From assembly GCA_013329455.1 (NCBI GenBank), contig DUKF01000179.1, forward strand, positions 1 to 5,144: 5,144 nt of DNA, in the 5' to 3' direction. Of the stretch, positions 4,064-5,144 are shown piece by piece. The notes beneath the pieces were generated by a model, which ran no database searches, was not told where the DNA came from, and saw only the letters and a program-made list of their open reading frames with translations. The position numbers and the translations under genes were made by a program. Position 1 is the first letter of the stretch. Every line of letters begins with the position of its first letter. This DNA comes from Methanotrichaceae archaeon. GTDB lineage: Archaea; Halobacteriota; Methanosarcinia; Methanotrichales; Methanotrichaceae.

Positions 4064-5144
4064 TCATCCTTCGACGAAGCTGTGGATCAGGGTGGGGATC
4101 GTCCGGGGCCGGGCTCTGGTCAGGGCAATGCCTGCCGAAAACCCTTTCCTGGCGAAGGTGCCCGCAAAGTTGAGGTCTCTTTTCGCAAGGCCATTCGCCA
4201 GCCCGTCTATCTCCTCGTCGCTCATTTTGCGGAGGGTCTCAAGAGACGCCCGTCCCATCCGATATTCCCAATAAAACTCCCGGTTCCATCGCCGGACGTA
4301 TGGCGACAGGCCCTTCTTCGAGACATCCTTTGACCCCACAGCTCCGGCGGCGACCTCGCCAGCGATTGAGCCAGCCCGAATCGCGTAAGCCAGGCCGCTC
4401 ATGCCCGCCGCAGCCCCCGTCACCATCAAGGAATCGGAGACTATCTCGCCCGGCAGGGCTGCGATGGCGTCCCCGCCCCTGTTCATCGAGACGATTCGCA
4501 TCTCGTCTACGTCGTAGTCGGTCGACTTGTAATGCTTGAATAACTCGACGAACCGGTCCAGGAAGGGGCGAACGTCCCGCCCGTGCCCCCGGACGAAGAC
4601 GCCCAAGGCGGCCAAATCGCCGCCGCCAGGAGAGAAGGTCGCCTTCCAGCCTGGTGCCATCGACCCGACCCAGTACTCGAAGAACTTCTCCTCCCCGAGG
4701 CCCGAGAGCTCGATGACCGCTTCGGCGGCCCAGGCGACGTCCTCGGGGTGGCGCAGGGGAGAGAGCCCCTCTCTCCTCGCAACCAACCCATCGACACCTG
4801 AGGCGTCGATCACCACCTTCGCATCGATCTCGCCGAGTTTTGTCTCGACCCGCCTCCCAGCGCCCGAAAGAGCGGCGCTCTTCGCCTCGCCTCGCAGAAG
4901 CTCGGCCCCGGACCTCTCGGCCTTTTCGAGATGAATCGAATCGAACCTGGCCCGGTCGATAAACCTTCCCGGAGCCGAGATCTCGAGGACGCGTCCTCCA
5001 GGCGAGATTATGTTCATCCCGTCGAGGTCGTGGAGGACATACTCCCGCTCGACTTCTAGCCCCGCCCGAGAGAACATCCCGTCGAAGAATGTGTTTGCAG
5101 GGTGATCGAATTCGCCGCCCATATCTTTGTCGAGCAGTATCACC
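4064..5144 (-). CDS. Geranylgeranyl-reductase-family FAD-dependent oxidoreductase, N-terminus cut off
   Basis: The frame is open to the window end, so the first part of the protein, including the expected GxGxxG dinucleotide-binding loop, lies outside. About 359 residues remain. They start at the second Rossmann strand (VILLDKD, acidic residue for the FAD ribose). Then come the R-x-R-FD helix (64-68), the substrate-facing APGW block (163-166, where relatives have PGYxWxFP), an IDASG strand (112-116), and the late FAD-contact helix near 241-263. Relatives reduce isoprenoid double bonds in archaeal lipids or are FixC-like dehydrogenases. Two usual features look absent: the late motif is TGAAAG (242-247) rather than GDAAG, and no cysteine follows the second strand (residues 8-24 read MGGEFDHP and onward). 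A true lipid reductase role is therefore doubtful, though the superfamily is clear. The gene is convergent with DUF3467 and ends at TGA 4066-4064. Confidence 0.8.
   Translation of the reverse strand, partial: VILLDKDMGGEFDHPANTFFDGMFSRAGLEVEREYVLHDLDGMNIISPGGRVLEISAPGRFIDRARFDSIHLEKAERSGAELLRGEAKSAALSGAGRRVETKLGEIDAKVVIDASGVDGLVARREGLSPLRHPEDVAWAAEAVIELSGLGEEKFFEYWVGSMAPGWKATFSPGGGDLAALGVFVRGHGRDVRPFLDRFVELFKHYKSTDYDVDEMRIVSMNRGGDAIAALPGEIVSDSLMVTGAAAGMSGLAYAIRAGSIAGEVAAGAVGSKDVSKKGLSPYVRRWNREFYWEYRMGRASLETLRKMSDEEIDGLANGLAKRDLNFAGTFARKGFSAGIALTRARPRTIPTLIHSFVEG

Noticed and set aside
4507..4797. Minus-strand 96-codon Ser/Arg-rich frame within the flavoprotein gene
   Set aside because: Low-complexity composition and full overlap with the conserved FAD-protein frame mark it as a shadow.
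1..5144. A defence system, mobile element or CRISPR locus built around the nuclease-like gene
   Set aside because: The neighbours are housekeeping biosynthetic genes. No repeats, integrase, transposase, toxin or helicase partner was found, and base composition shows no obvious break.

Overview
The window looks like a moderately GC-rich euryarchaeal chromosome, most likely a methanogen of the Methanosarcinales/Methanotrichaceae type (the lineage is inferred and was not tested). The archaeal signs are a GHMP-type shikimate kinase instead of the bacterial P-loop enzyme, TATA-like promoter elements, GGTG/GGAGG ribosome-binding sites, TTG start codons, an M42 aminopeptidase tail and a geranylgeranyl-reductase-type flavoprotein. 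No mobile element, CRISPR array, rRNA or tRNA was seen.

Layout. Bases 1-126 (+) are the C-terminus of an M42 metallo-aminopeptidase, followed by two successive hairpin/T-run terminators. From about 3600 down to 328, seven genes lie head-to-tail on the minus strand. In transcription order they are: a PD-(D/E)XK/NERD-like nuclease-fold protein, archaeal shikimate kinase (aroK), chorismate mutase (AroQ type), purE, two UspA-family proteins, and a 36-residue single-span membrane microprotein that is too short for ordinary ORF calling. A hairpin with downstream T-runs closes this block. The first three genes are coupled by 4-base stop/start overlaps. purE follows after 38 bp. The two Usp genes probably have promoters of their own, and the clearest TATA box precedes the second one. 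Divergent from this block, at 3695-3997 (+), is a DUF3467 protein with a TTG start. Convergent to that, 4064-5144 (-) is a geranylgeranyl-reductase-family flavoprotein cut by the window end before its N-terminal dinucleotide-binding loop.

How the genes fit together. aroK and chorismate mutase catalyse two steps of aromatic amino-acid synthesis (shikimate phosphorylation and chorismate to prephenate). purE carries out the carboxylation step of purine synthesis. The Usp pair is a nucleotide-binding stress module, here joined to a tiny membrane protein. The nuclease-like gene translationally coupled to aroK has no obvious biosynthetic role.

Most of the window is ordinary housekeeping sequence. 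The points worth a second look are the Usp-linked membrane microprotein, the nuclease-like protein at the head of the aro operon, a PurE with mixed class I/class II active-site signatures, a flavoprotein lacking the usual GD motif, and an inverted repeat abutting the usp TATA box.
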